The translations under genes were made by a program, and so were the position numbers. Positions 16,998 through 24,345 of a DNA stretch of 41,541 bases are shown here, in pieces; the stretch's first letter is position 1; every line of letters starts with the position of its first letter. The stretch covers positions 1 to 41,541 of the forward strand of contig JAFUVF010000006.1 in assembly GCA_017483735.1 (NCBI GenBank), written 5' to 3'. Origin of the DNA: Lachnospiraceae bacterium. Its GTDB lineage: Bacteria; Bacillota; Clostridia; Lachnospirales; Lachnospiraceae. Under the pieces are notes generated by a model. That model did not search any database and was not told where the DNA came from. It saw only the letters and a program-made list of their open reading frames with translations.

Positions 16998-17659
16998 AAA
17001 AGCAATGCCTCTATCTCTCCAACCAACTCCTTATAATTCAAATCATCCTCCTCAATCAGATAATTTATGTGTGCCATCCTCTTGGCACTGTAAGTTAGTC
17101 CGGTACGGTCTATCCTGCGGTTCAGCTTTAATATTTCTCTTTTCAACTCGCTTCTATCCATATGCATACGTGCAAACAAATCCACCCTCTCTATGCGCTT
17201 TCCAAGCTTTATTATACTGCGTACATGCTCATCATCTATGCTGTCATCAACTATCCCCCAGAACGCTACAATATTATCTCTCACATGCTGCAGTTCCAAA
17301 AGAGGGGCTTCGGATAGCTTCGCCTTGTTCATCGCATAGACGGCAAGCTGTATGTATGATAATGTTGTGCTTCCAATCTCTTCTCTCAAAACCACTGCAT
17401 TGTCATATGCTCTCGTAAGGTTCGATATTATTGAGTTTGTATCATTTTCATCAAAGCAATATCTTTTTGCAAAGTCTTCTGAGGAAGAATATATATTGGG
17501 TATATCCTGCTTTTTACAAAAATCCTCATATTCCGCTTCGTTAAGGTCTATCATTGAGTCATACTTTTCTGCAAAAAGCTTAAGTGTCGTGTACACCCTC
17601 TCACTATATCTTCCCAACCAATATAATTGATCTGTATGTTTTAGCGAGATAATACCCAT
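16994..17659 (-). CDS. Alpha-E domain protein (DUF403)
   Basis: This 221-residue all-helical protein begins with the alpha-E hallmark: LYWLGRYSERVYTTLKLF matches the family's LYWMGRYLERAE start. A second helical repeat includes RSIIKLGKRIERVDLFARM. Family members usually have about 310 residues, so this is a short form. The missing length seems to come from the middle rather than either end. The ATG lies 19 bases inside the 3' end of the ATP-grasp gene, and the 3' end overlaps the transglutaminase start. Alpha-E proteins always travel with circularly permuted ATP-grasp enzymes and are thought to help in amide-bond formation. No catalytic residues are known, so its task is inferred. Confidence 0.85.
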   Translation of the reverse strand: MGIISLKHTDQLYWLGRYSERVYTTLKLFAEKYDSMIDLNEAEYEDFCKKQDIPNIYSSSEDFAKRYCFDENDTNSIISNLTRAYDNAVVLREEIGSTTLSYIQLAVYAMNKAKLSEAPLLELQHVRDNIVAFWGIVDDSIDDEHVRSIIKLGKRIERVDLFARMHMDRSELKREILKLNRRIDRTGLTYSAKRMAHINYLIEEDDLNYKELVGEIEALLL

Positions 17660-18960
17660 GTGTCCTTAAAACCTCCTCCCTGTGAAGAATTAACAATAAA
17701 TGAATCTGGATTTCGTGAAAACCTTGTAAGCCCACTCTTCCAAACCATAGGCTCCTCTGCCATAAGAACAAAGGCTCGTAAATCAGCTTTTCTCGGCACA
17801 AACTCGCCATGCTCCATAATATCAATATCACGAAAATCAATAACCTCCTGCGCTATAAACCTTCTGGGTTCTGCCTTTATGAGTTCTTTAAAGCTTTCCT
17901 TAGCCTTGTTTTCAAGCTTATTACCGAAAAACACTCCATATCCACCGGCTTCTGCCACATCCTTTATTACCAAATCGTCGAAGTGCATCAGAACATATTC
18001 CAAATCCTCCTGATAATACGGGAGATATGTCGGCGCATTTTTAAGCACCGCTTCCTCTCCAAGATAATAATTTATCATTTTAGGCACAAAATAATATATG
18101 CCCTTGTCGTCTGCAACACCATTTCCCGGGGCATTGATGAGCGCCACATTTCCTTTTCTGTATACATCATAGATATGTGGTATTCCGATAAGTGATTCTT
18201 CCTTGAAATTCATCGGGTCTAAATATTCGTCAGATATTCGGCGATATACAACTCCAACTCTCTCCTTCTTCCCTGAAAAATCAACAAAGTACAGCTTGTC
18301 ATCCTCCACGGTCAGTTCGTGACCGTTTACAAGATGAGCTCCCGTCTGTTCCGCAAGATATGAGTGTTCAAAATATGCTGCATTATATCTGCCCGGTGTA
18401 AGTATTACCGTATGTCCTTCGGTATTTACATAATCAAAGGTCTTTCTCAAAAGCTTAGCATAATTCCTATTATCCTCAAGATGGTTGTCCCTGAATGTCT
18501 GCGGAGAGCATTTTCTACACAAATCCCTTGCTATCATTGGATATGATGCACCTGAAGGTATTCTAAGATTGTCTTCAAGTATGTACCATGTACCATCCTT
18601 TGCCTGCACCAAATCAATTCCAGCGATGTGTGTATATATTCCTCTTGGTGGAGACACTCCCTCACACTGTGCCAAATATCCACTTCCCGCATAAACAAAT
18701 TCCTCTGGTATTATCTTGTCGTGAATAATCCTTTTATTGTGATAAATGTCCTCTATAAATAGATTCAAAGCTTTTATGCGCTGCTTCAATCCACGTTCAA
18801 TATAAGCAAACTCCTCTGCACTGATTACTCTCGGTATCATATCAAAAGGAAAAAGCTGCTCATGAAATGTATTATCTTTGTATATTCCAAATTTCACACC
18901 ATATCTAGCCAACAATTCATTTACCGAATCTGAATATATGCATAGATTTTTTGTATACAT
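17641..18960 (-). CDS. Circularly permuted ATP-grasp type 2 ligase (DUF404/DUF407, COG2308)
   Basis: This 439-residue protein matches the family along its length. The sequence has ILEDNLRIPSGASYPM (127-142), PGRYNAAYFEHSYLAEQTG, VVYRRISDEYLDPMNF, NAPGNGVADDKGIYYFVP, ADLRAFVLM and the C-terminal NSSQGGGFKDTW. These are the nucleotide- and metal-binding blocks of the permuted ATP-grasp fold. It is slightly shorter than the usual 470-490 residues. The ATG at 18960 has GGAG eight bases upstream; the TTG six bases earlier would leave no room for a ribosome site. Members are predicted to form a peptide or amide bond from a carboxylate and an amine through an acyl-phosphate. The co-operon amino-acid importer suggests an amino-acid substrate. 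Confidence 0.9.
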   Translation of the reverse strand: MYTKNLCIYSDSVNELLARYGVKFGIYKDNTFHEQLFPFDMIPRVISAEEFAYIERGLKQRIKALNLFIEDIYHNKRIIHDKIIPEEFVYAGSGYLAQCEGVSPPRGIYTHIAGIDLVQAKDGTWYILEDNLRIPSGASYPMIARDLCRKCSPQTFRDNHLEDNRNYAKLLRKTFDYVNTEGHTVILTPGRYNAAYFEHSYLAEQTGAHLVNGHELTVEDDKLYFVDFSGKKERVGVVYRRISDEYLDPMNFKEESLIGIPHIYDVYRKGNVALINAPGNGVADDKGIYYFVPKMINYYLGEEAVLKNAPTYLPYYQEDLEYVLMHFDDLVIKDVAEAGGYGVFFGNKLENKAKESFKELIKAEPRRFIAQEVIDFRDIDIMEHGEFVPRKADLRAFVLMAEEPMVWKSGLTRFSRNPDSFIVNSSQGGGFKDTWVLSR

Positions 18961-18962
18961 AT

Positions 18963-19571
18963 TCAAGTCTCCTGTTTATCAAAAAACAACTCCCTCACAA
19001 TCCCGCTCAATATCCGCACGGTTCCCGCAGTTTTGAATTTGCCGGAATCTATCATTATATCCCTGTGGTCGTAGATTTCCTTTATCCCTTCGCAATATTT
19101 CCTTCGATAGCTCTCTCTTGCACGGTCAACCTCCCTCTGCATCCGCTGCGCTTCCTTTTCCTCCATTCCGAGGATTTCCGTACAATTTTTTATTCTCACT
19201 GCCTGCGGTGCATATATGTATACGTTGAGAACACGCTCCATATCCCTGAGCACATAATCCCCGCAGCGCCCCACGATTATGCAGGATTCTCTTTTTGCGA
19301 TATCCTGTATTATATTTGACTGCACCTGGAATATTTCTTCCTGCAGGCTGTTTAACCCCATACCCAATGGATATTTTCTCTCAGCAAAGAATCCTCCTGC
19401 TCTCTCTTCCTCTTTGCTGATCTCCGGAACGGGCAGTCCCATTCGCATAGCCGTAGCCTCCACAATATCCCTGTCGTAGAAATTTATCCCCAATTCAAGG
19501 GCAAGATTTTGAGCTATAGTTCTTCCCAGCGAACCAAACTGTCTCGATATTGTCACAATATATTTTTCCAA
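18963..19571 (-). CDS. Cytidylate kinase-like family protein
   Basis: This 202-residue protein belongs to the Cytidylate_kin2 P-loop family. The start TISRQFGSLGRTIAQNLA replaces the classical Walker A, and NFYDRDIVEATA and SCIIVGRCGDYVL follow, as in the family. The conserved Walker Lys is absent, as is common in this branch, so true nucleotide-kinase activity is doubtful. Translation starts at a TTG (19569-19571) with GGGGGAG six bases upstream, 3 bases after the permease stop, and the gene ends 2 bases before the ATP-grasp ATG. It is thus a firm member of the operon. Its role with the ligase set is unknown; phosphorylation of a small substrate or regulation are possible. Confidence 0.8.
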   Translation of the reverse strand: MEKYIVTISRQFGSLGRTIAQNLALELGINFYDRDIVEATAMRMGLPVPEISKEEERAGGFFAERKYPLGMGLNSLQEEIFQVQSNIIQDIAKRESCIIVGRCGDYVLRDMERVLNVYIYAPQAVRIKNCTEILGMEEKEAQRMQREVDRARESYRRKYCEGIKEIYDHRDIMIDSGKFKTAGTVRILSGIVRELFFDKQET

Positions 19572-19574
19572 GCT

Positions 19575-20342
19575 TCACTCCCCCTTTGACACAGGAATTA
19601 CTCTTTTTTTCTTACTCTGCATTCTTCTTACCGTCATTGACAGCGAAAAATTGATAATGAAGTATATGAGCGCCGCTGTCCCAAACAGCACGAAAACATC
19701 CGATACATTTATGGAATTTGTCCCGTTATAACGGTTTGCCGCAGAAAGTATCTGCTTTGTCCTTGCCATAAGCTCTATCACGGCTACATTAGCCAGAAAC
19801 GAGCTGTCCTTTACGGTGGTTATGACCTGACTTAAAAGTGTGGGTATTATTGTTCTGAAAGCCTGTGGGAGGACAATATACCATATTATCTGCAGCATAT
19901 TAAAGCCCTGTGAATGTCCCGCCTCCATCTGTCCGTAGGCAACGGAATTGAGTCCGCTTCTTACTATCTCTGCAATCACTCCCGAGGTATACAATATAAG
20001 CGCCACACAGGCCTTGAACAAAAGCTTATTATTTACTGATGTCAATCCAAACATCGGCCTGTTCAGCGCCTCGGGGCAGGGACAGAATACAAGACATATA
20101 AATATCCAGAACAATAGCGGAGTGTTCCTGAAAAGCTCCACATATATCCCTGCGAACAGCTTAAATATCCTTGTCCGCCTTCCGGTGCAATAGCTTCTTA
20201 ACAGCGCCAGTATTGTTCCGAAGGCTATACTGACCAAAACAGATACCACCGATATGATAAGCGTAAACAGAACCCCCTTTAGAATAAATCCTATGATTGC
20301 AGGCTCCTTAAGCATTGAAAGGCTGTTTCCGAAAGTATCCAT
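19575..20342 (-). CDS. Amino-acid ABC transporter permease 2 (HisM/GlnP type)
   Basis: This 255-residue inner-membrane permease of a polar amino-acid importer has about five helices. Its cytoplasmic EAA loop, AGHSQGFNMLQIIWYIVLPQ, docks on the ATPase; the typical TLLLSLxS-like first segment appears as ILKGVLFTLIISVVSV. The gene follows permease 1 by 2 bases and the kinase-like gene follows it by 3 bases. Two different permeases with one ATPase and one binding protein make a complete heteromeric importer of the PAAT family. Confidence 0.92.
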   Translation of the reverse strand: MDTFGNSLSMLKEPAIIGFILKGVLFTLIISVVSVLVSIAFGTILALLRSYCTGRRTRIFKLFAGIYVELFRNTPLLFWIFICLVFCPCPEALNRPMFGLTSVNNKLLFKACVALILYTSGVIAEIVRSGLNSVAYGQMEAGHSQGFNMLQIIWYIVLPQAFRTIIPTLLSQVITTVKDSSFLANVAVIELMARTKQILSAANRYNGTNSINVSDVFVLFGTAALIYFIINFSLSMTVRRMQSKKKRVIPVSKGE

Positions 20343-20344
20343 AC

Positions 20345-21061
20345 CTACGCCTCCTTTATTGCGGCATTTCTGTTGTCACGCTTTTTTAGGGATGTCTCCC
20401 ATGTGGTAGCTAACGATGAAAGCGGAAAGCATATCAGAAAAAATATCGTTCCGCACAATATGTATGCAGGAGCATACGAGCCTCCCGTATTCTCGCCCGT
20501 GACGAAGCTGTATGTAAGCGACAGAAGATCGGCGCCTCCCACGATATACAGACATGAAGTATTCTTTATCATATTGACTATCGTGTTTACCATCGGAGGA
20601 AGTATGACCTTTATGCTCTGTGGAAGTATGATGTAATACATCCTTTCGATATACGAAAAGCCCTGCGAATATGCCGCCTCAAACTGTCCCTTCGGAACTG
20701 ATTCTATTCCTGTTCGGATTACCTCAGCCATATATGCTCCGGTATATATTCCGAGCGCCAGAAAGCCTGTTGCTATAATGCCCAGACTATGTCCCGAAAA
20801 TGCAAGGGCATAGTACAAAAAGCACATCTGCAAAAGCACCGGCGTATTCTGTATCACTTCCACATATACCCTGCTGATAAGCACAAGAATCTTCTTTTTG
20901 CTTGTAGCCATAAGCCCGAAAATAATCCCCAGTACAAGGGCTATTATAAGAGCTGTCACTGCGGTCTTTATTGTGTTGCAAAGCCCCAGCACAAAGGTCT
21001 CCCTATATACCCAGACCTTGCTCCATGCTCTTACGGAAAAAACACCGGACATAAAACCCAC
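20345..21061 (-). CDS. Amino-acid ABC transporter permease 1 (HisQ/GlnP type)
   Basis: This 238-residue membrane protein of the PAAT family has the pattern GLCNTIKTAVTALIIALVLG early, YVEVIQNTPVLLQ in the middle and the EAA loop EAAYSQGFSYIERMYYIILPQ. It pairs with permease 2 to form the channel. It lies downstream of the binding-protein gene, separated by 63 bases that hold the strong hairpin at 21074-21104. Confidence 0.92.
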   Translation of the reverse strand: MGFMSGVFSVRAWSKVWVYRETFVLGLCNTIKTAVTALIIALVLGIIFGLMATSKKKILVLISRVYVEVIQNTPVLLQMCFLYYALAFSGHSLGIIATGFLALGIYTGAYMAEVIRTGIESVPKGQFEAAYSQGFSYIERMYYIILPQSIKVILPPMVNTIVNMIKNTSCLYIVGGADLLSLTYSFVTGENTGGSYAPAYILCGTIFFLICFPLSSLATTWETSLKKRDNRNAAIKEA

Positions 21062-21073
21062 CTTCCTTTTAGT

Positions 21074-21104
21074 GCATGGCGGCGCAGGATATACGCCGCC
21101 GTGC
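21074..21104 (-). other. Intercistronic RNA hairpin between binding-protein and permease genes
   Basis: The arms GCATGGCGGCG (21074-21084) and CGCCGCCGTGC (21094-21104) form an 11-bp GC-rich stem with one mismatch and a 9-base loop. No U-run follows in the leftward direction. It is more likely an mRNA-stabilising or ribosome-pausing hairpin that raises binding-protein output over permease than a terminator. Confidence 0.6.
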
Positions 21105-21124
21105 GAAATATAGATATCAGAGCA

Positions 21125-22045
21125 TCAATCCAAACCGTTCTCCGAAATGAGCTTGTCTATTGTTCCATCGGAGAGATATCCGGTTACAAGCTCCTCGGCA
21201 ACCGCCGACATCCCCGAATCCTTCACGGTTGCGATGCCATACTCCTGAGGGGAGAACTCCGCATCTATGTACGAGCGTCCCTCAGTGCGGTATATCGCAA
21301 GTATGGATTTGTCCACACAGAATGCGTCCACCTCGCCTGCGCTGAGCGCTGTCGATATTGTAGGATAATCATCATACTGTCTGAAGCTTATGCCCTCAGT
21401 CCATGTTGCGGGGTCAAAGCTGTCCGCATCAAATCCGTCTCCCGGTATAATCCCTGCATCTATCATAGCCTTTACCAAAGCCTTTGCGGAGGTAGATCCG
21501 GATGACACTCCGACAATCTTACCCTTCAAATCCTCCAGAGTCTTTATACCGTTCTTGTCCTCCACCAAAACGCTTACATAATCGGTGTAGTAGGGAGTTG
21601 TAAAATCCCAGCTCTCCCTTCTCTCGTCGGTTATCGTAAATGTGGCAAGCACGCAGTCGATATCTCCCGAATCGAGAAGCTCGGTTCTCGTTGCGGCAGT
21701 TACCGCAGTAAATTCAACAGGAACACCAAGCTTATCTGCCAGCGCTTCCGCCAGAGATATTTCAAGTCCTGAATAAGCTCCGGTAAGAGGATCCTCATAG
21801 CCAAAGCCTATCACAGCATTCTTTACGCCTACGCGAAGCACGCCTCTGTCGATAATTGCCTGCACATCCTCTCCAAGGGTGTCGGAGGGTGTCTCGGGAA
21901 TCTCAGTCTTTATCTCCTCCGCCGTAGCCGCAGGCTCTGCGGATGTTACATCCACCTTTGTAGTGCCTGCTGCCTCCCCGCAGCCTGCGAGGCTTACAAT
22001 ACCGATACTCAGTGCTGCCGCTAAAGTTAAAATTTTTTTCTTCAT
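21125..22045 (-). CDS. Amino-acid ABC transporter substrate-binding lipoprotein
   Basis: This 306-residue extracellular lipoprotein has a signal peptide with lipobox SLAGC (Cys22), a short Ala/Thr/Glu linker and then an SBP_bac_3 domain (about 50-300). It has the usual segments VLRVGVKNAVIGF, GLEISLAEALADKLG, DIDCVLATFTITDERRE and DLKGKIVGVSSGSTS. The DERR run, which in the family binds the ligand's carboxylate, supports a polar amino acid. The ATG at 22045 is chosen over that at 22060 because GGAGGAG, six bases before it, spans the codons after the upstream ATG. The exact ligand cannot be stated; Glu, Gln, Asp, His or cystine are the options in this family. Confidence 0.92.
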   Translation of the reverse strand: MKKKILTLAAALSIGIVSLAGCGEAAGTTKVDVTSAEPAATAEEIKTEIPETPSDTLGEDVQAIIDRGVLRVGVKNAVIGFGYEDPLTGAYSGLEISLAEALADKLGVPVEFTAVTAATRTELLDSGDIDCVLATFTITDERRESWDFTTPYYTDYVSVLVEDKNGIKTLEDLKGKIVGVSSGSTSAKALVKAMIDAGIIPGDGFDADSFDPATWTEGISFRQYDDYPTISTALSAGEVDAFCVDKSILAIYRTEGRSYIDAEFSPQEYGIATVKDSGMSAVAEELVTGYLSDGTIDKLISENGLD

Positions 22046-22117
22046 AATTTTCTCCTCCATTTTTCTTTATCTGCATCCGTCCTCTGCCCCTGCAGTGACA
22101 TCACACGGTTACATTCA

Positions 22118-22840
22118 TCATCTGATTATTTTTCCGAGGAACTGCTTAACCCTCTCATTGTCAGGCGAGGTAAAGAAGTGCTCCGGCGTGCCGCTCTCCA
22201 ATATTTGACCGTCCGCCATAAATACAACTCTGTCCGCCACCTGTCTCGCAAAGCCCATTTCATGCGTAACCACCACCATTGTTATATTCTCCGCCGCAAG
22301 CTTAATCATTACGTCCAAAACTTCCTGAATGGTTTCCGGGTCAAGGGCGGAGGTGGGCTCGTCAAAAAGAATGATTTTCGTCTGCGCACACAGGGCTCTC
22401 GCTATGGCAATCCTCTGCTGCTGTCCTCCCGAAAGCGTAGTGGGATAAACATTCGCTTTATCTCTAAGCCCCACCACATCGAGATAATGCATCGCAAGCT
22501 CTTCCGCCTCACTCCTTGTCTTATGATGAAGCTTAATGGGAGCCAGCGTCAGATTCTTAAGCACTGTCATATGCGGGTAGAGATTAAATGACTGAAATAC
22601 CATTGACATATTTTCCCTTATGAGCTTAACCTTGTTCTTTGACGTAAGCTCCTTTCCGTCTATATATACATGCCCGCTTGTGGGCTCCTCCAAAAAATTC
22701 ATACAGCGTACCGTTGTGGATTTTCCGGAGCCGGATGGTCCTATTATGACAAGCTTTTCTCCCTCCTTTACTTCAAGGTTGACATTCTTTAATACGTGCA
22801 GGTCTCCGAAATATTTATTTACATTTTCAAGCTTTATCAT
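22118..22840 (-). CDS. glnQ: Polar amino-acid ABC transporter ATP-binding protein (GlnQ type)
   Basis: This 240-residue cytoplasmic ATPase powers the importer. Walker A is GPSGSGKST (about 34-42), the Q-loop is MVFQSFNLYPHMTVLKN, the signature is [16 protein letters not shown], Walker B is IILFDEPTSALDPE and the switch His is in VVVTHEMGFA. All are intact and the length is normal. It is the first gene of the operon, 117 bases downstream of the predicted transcription start, with GGGGAG upstream of the ATG. Confidence 0.93.
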   Translation of the reverse strand: MIKLENVNKYFGDLHVLKNVNLEVKEGEKLVIIGPSGSGKSTTVRCMNFLEEPTSGHVYIDGKELTSKNKVKLIRENMSMVFQSFNLYPHMTVLKNLTLAPIKLHHKTRSEAEELAMHYLDVVGLRDKANVYPTTLSGGQQQRIAIARALCAQTKIILFDEPTSALDPETIQEVLDVMIKLAAENITMVVVTHEMGFARQVADRVVFMADGQILESGTPEHFFTSPDNERVKQFLGKIIR

Positions 22841-22866
22841 CCTCTCATCTCCCCTGTCTTAAAATA

Positions 22867-22902
22867 AAAGGCGCTTCATCATATAAATGACGAAACGCCT
22901 TT
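22867..22902 (-). terminator. Terminator hairpin in the leader of the importer/ligase operon (candidate attenuator)
   Basis: The arms at 22867-22881 and 22888-22902 give a 15-bp stem around a 6-base loop. In the leftward RNA the two imperfect positions become G-U wobbles, whereas in the rightward RNA they are mismatches, so the structure works for leftward transcripts. A U-rich tract (UUUUAUUUUAAG) follows. It lies between the promoter at 22964-22992 and the first gene, and would also stop read-through from the fused membrane-HAD gene. Confidence 0.75.
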
Positions 22903-22920
22903 GTTTCAGGTTATAAAAGT

Positions 22921-22946
22921 GGAGCCTGTGGATAATCACAAGCTCC
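22921..22946 (-). other. First leader hairpin upstream of the candidate attenuator
   Basis: The arms GGAGCCTGTG (22921-22930) and CACAAGCTCC (22937-22946) give a 10-bp stem with a 6-base loop; the one odd position is a G-U pair in the leftward RNA only. It precedes the terminator hairpin by 18 bases. The combination resembles a sensing or anti-terminator module, but I could not match it to a known riboswitch or T-box. Confidence 0.5.
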
Positions 22947-22963
22947 GTTGCTTTATGTTGTGT

Positions 22964-22992
22964 AGTATAAATTTTCAAACCAAAAATGTCAA
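22964..22992 (-). promoter_or_regulatory. Consensus sigma-A promoter of the importer/ligase operon
   Basis: Read leftward, the -35 is TTGACA (22987-22992), the spacer is 17 bases and the -10 is TATACT (22964-22969). The -35 overlaps the stop codon of the upstream gene. Transcription should start near 22957, giving a leader of about 117 bases with two hairpins. Confidence 0.85.
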
Positions 22993-24269
22993 GACTTTTT
23001 TTCCGGCCTGATATGTCTGTACAGCTTATCTAACCTCCGCACTATCTCATTGGTGTCGTGCGCATGATACATTACATCATGGCTGCTCCTATCATCGCTC
23101 ACAGTAATTACCTTTTCAAAATTACCGTTTTCTTTGATATAATCTATCATATTTTCCGCCGAAGCGTTTTTGTTGTAGAGCTTTAAATAGGAATACCCCG
23201 GGTAATCATCCGATGGATAGCAAAGTATCTTAAGCTCCTTTTCGATACCCGACACCTCCATATCCTTTAAAAGCGCCTCCACCCTCTCTGTTTTATCTAT
23301 CAGCATAAAATACACAACTGCATGCTCCTTGGGGCGAGCCTTTTTAAGATAGTTTCTGTACGGGGATTTGTGCAGGGTCTCATATATTCCCTTCTCAGCA
23401 ACATTATTAAGCTCATCATAATATATCAAAAGCACATCTCCCAATATTACTGTACTAAAAATATTAAATCCCTTGTCGTGAATGAATGCCTCCACGGTAT
23501 TTGCCCGCTCCGCCGATATAATATACACCTTCGGATAGCTGTTTTCGTTTATGTCATAAAGTATCGCTCCGTCCATAGCTATTATCGGGAGCTTGGGGCG
23601 GATATCGGACATTGCGCTTAAATAGGTAGCCGGAGTGCGAAGTGTCATTATTGTAAGCTGTATGTCGTCCTCCAAAAGATCCTTGATTAAAAACCTGCTG
23701 TAGGGTGTCAGTCTGTCATCCGTAGTTCTCAAAGCATTATCCATATCCGCAACAAAGAGTATATTCTTTTTTCTTGTGCCATACAGCGGGAACTGATTTA
23801 TAATGAGACCGAGAATTATTCCTATAAGTGTATCAAGACTTCTGTCCAGCACAAAAAACAAAGGCTTGGTATCCGCAAGGTGGTTTACCACAATGCTTAA
23901 ATATACCACGCAGGAAAAATATGAGGCATTCTTTCTCTTAAACAAAAGCGTCGTGTATATGATTGGAATAATTAGCGCCGACAATATGAGAAAATGAAGG
24001 ATTCCGTAGCCGGGATCCCATATGTACGTTTTCACCAGAATAAATACAAGTCCGTAGACTGCGCCGATTGCAGTACCGAAGGTGCGCTGCAGTGCATTCT
24101 TAAAAGAGTCCTTTGTGTGATTCTGAATACACCATAGCACAGCCAATGCGGAATAAAAGGGTGTGCCGTGCCTGCCTCTTAAAAAATATATCACAAAGCA
24201 CAAAAATACGCCTATCGAAGATTTTAATATACGCATTCCAATCCGTGGCAAAGCATCCCTTTTATCCAT
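22989..24269 (-). CDS. Aromatic-acid-exporter-like membrane domain fused to a HAD hydrolase domain
   Basis: This 426-residue protein has two parts. Residues about 1-160 hold four or more hydrophobic helices with the FUSC/ArAE-type motifs SALAVLWCIQNHTKDSFKNA and QRTFGTAIGAVYGLVF. Residues about 168-420 resemble a Cof-type HAD phosphatase: motif I is DMDNAL (Asp175, Asp177), motif II has a Thr in IMTLRTP, the family's NGA step appears as AMDGAILYD, and motif IV is VSDDRSSHDVMYHAH. The N-terminus of the HAD part is joined directly to the last helix, so the phosphatase would face the cytoplasm at the membrane. The start at 24269 has GGACGGAGA upstream. The substrate is unknown. Confidence 0.8.
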   Translation of the reverse strand: MDKRDALPRIGMRILKSSIGVFLCFVIYFLRGRHGTPFYSALAVLWCIQNHTKDSFKNALQRTFGTAIGAVYGLVFILVKTYIWDPGYGILHFLILSALIIPIIYTTLLFKRKNASYFSCVVYLSIVVNHLADTKPLFFVLDRSLDTLIGIILGLIINQFPLYGTRKKNILFVADMDNALRTTDDRLTPYSRFLIKDLLEDDIQLTIMTLRTPATYLSAMSDIRPKLPIIAMDGAILYDINENSYPKVYIISAERANTVEAFIHDKGFNIFSTVILGDVLLIYYDELNNVAEKGIYETLHKSPYRNYLKKARPKEHAVVYFMLIDKTERVEALLKDMEVSGIEKELKILCYPSDDYPGYSYLKLYNKNASAENMIDYIKENGNFEKVITVSDDRSSHDVMYHAHDTNEIVRRLDKLYRHIRPEKKS

Positions 24270-24283
24270 TCTCCGTCCTCAAA

Positions 24284-24315
24284 AAAGGTGCCAACGCTCT
24301 CACATTGACACCTTT
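24284..24315 (-). terminator. Rho-independent terminator of the arabinose/transketolase operon
   Basis: The stem is formed by AAAGGTGCCAA (24284-24294) and TTGACACCTTT (24305-24315), 11 bp in the leftward RNA with one G-U pair and a 10-base loop. A run of six or more T follows leftward (24281-24286). It lies 31 bases after the last transketolase gene. Confidence 0.85.
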
Positions 24316-24345
24316 GTCAGTTCATTGTTTTTGCTGTCTGATTCC

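Noticed and set aside
22862..22887. Tiny leader peptide (ATGATGAAG... to TAA) within the terminator hairpin
   Set aside because: It has seven codons, no ribosome site and lies in the terminator stem; no run of one amino acid codon is present as in classic attenuators.
22927..22935. Perfect DnaA-box sequence TGTGGATAA
   Set aside because: It is a single copy inside an RNA hairpin of the leader, with no further boxes and no dnaA or other replication genes nearby; chance or RNA pairing explains it.
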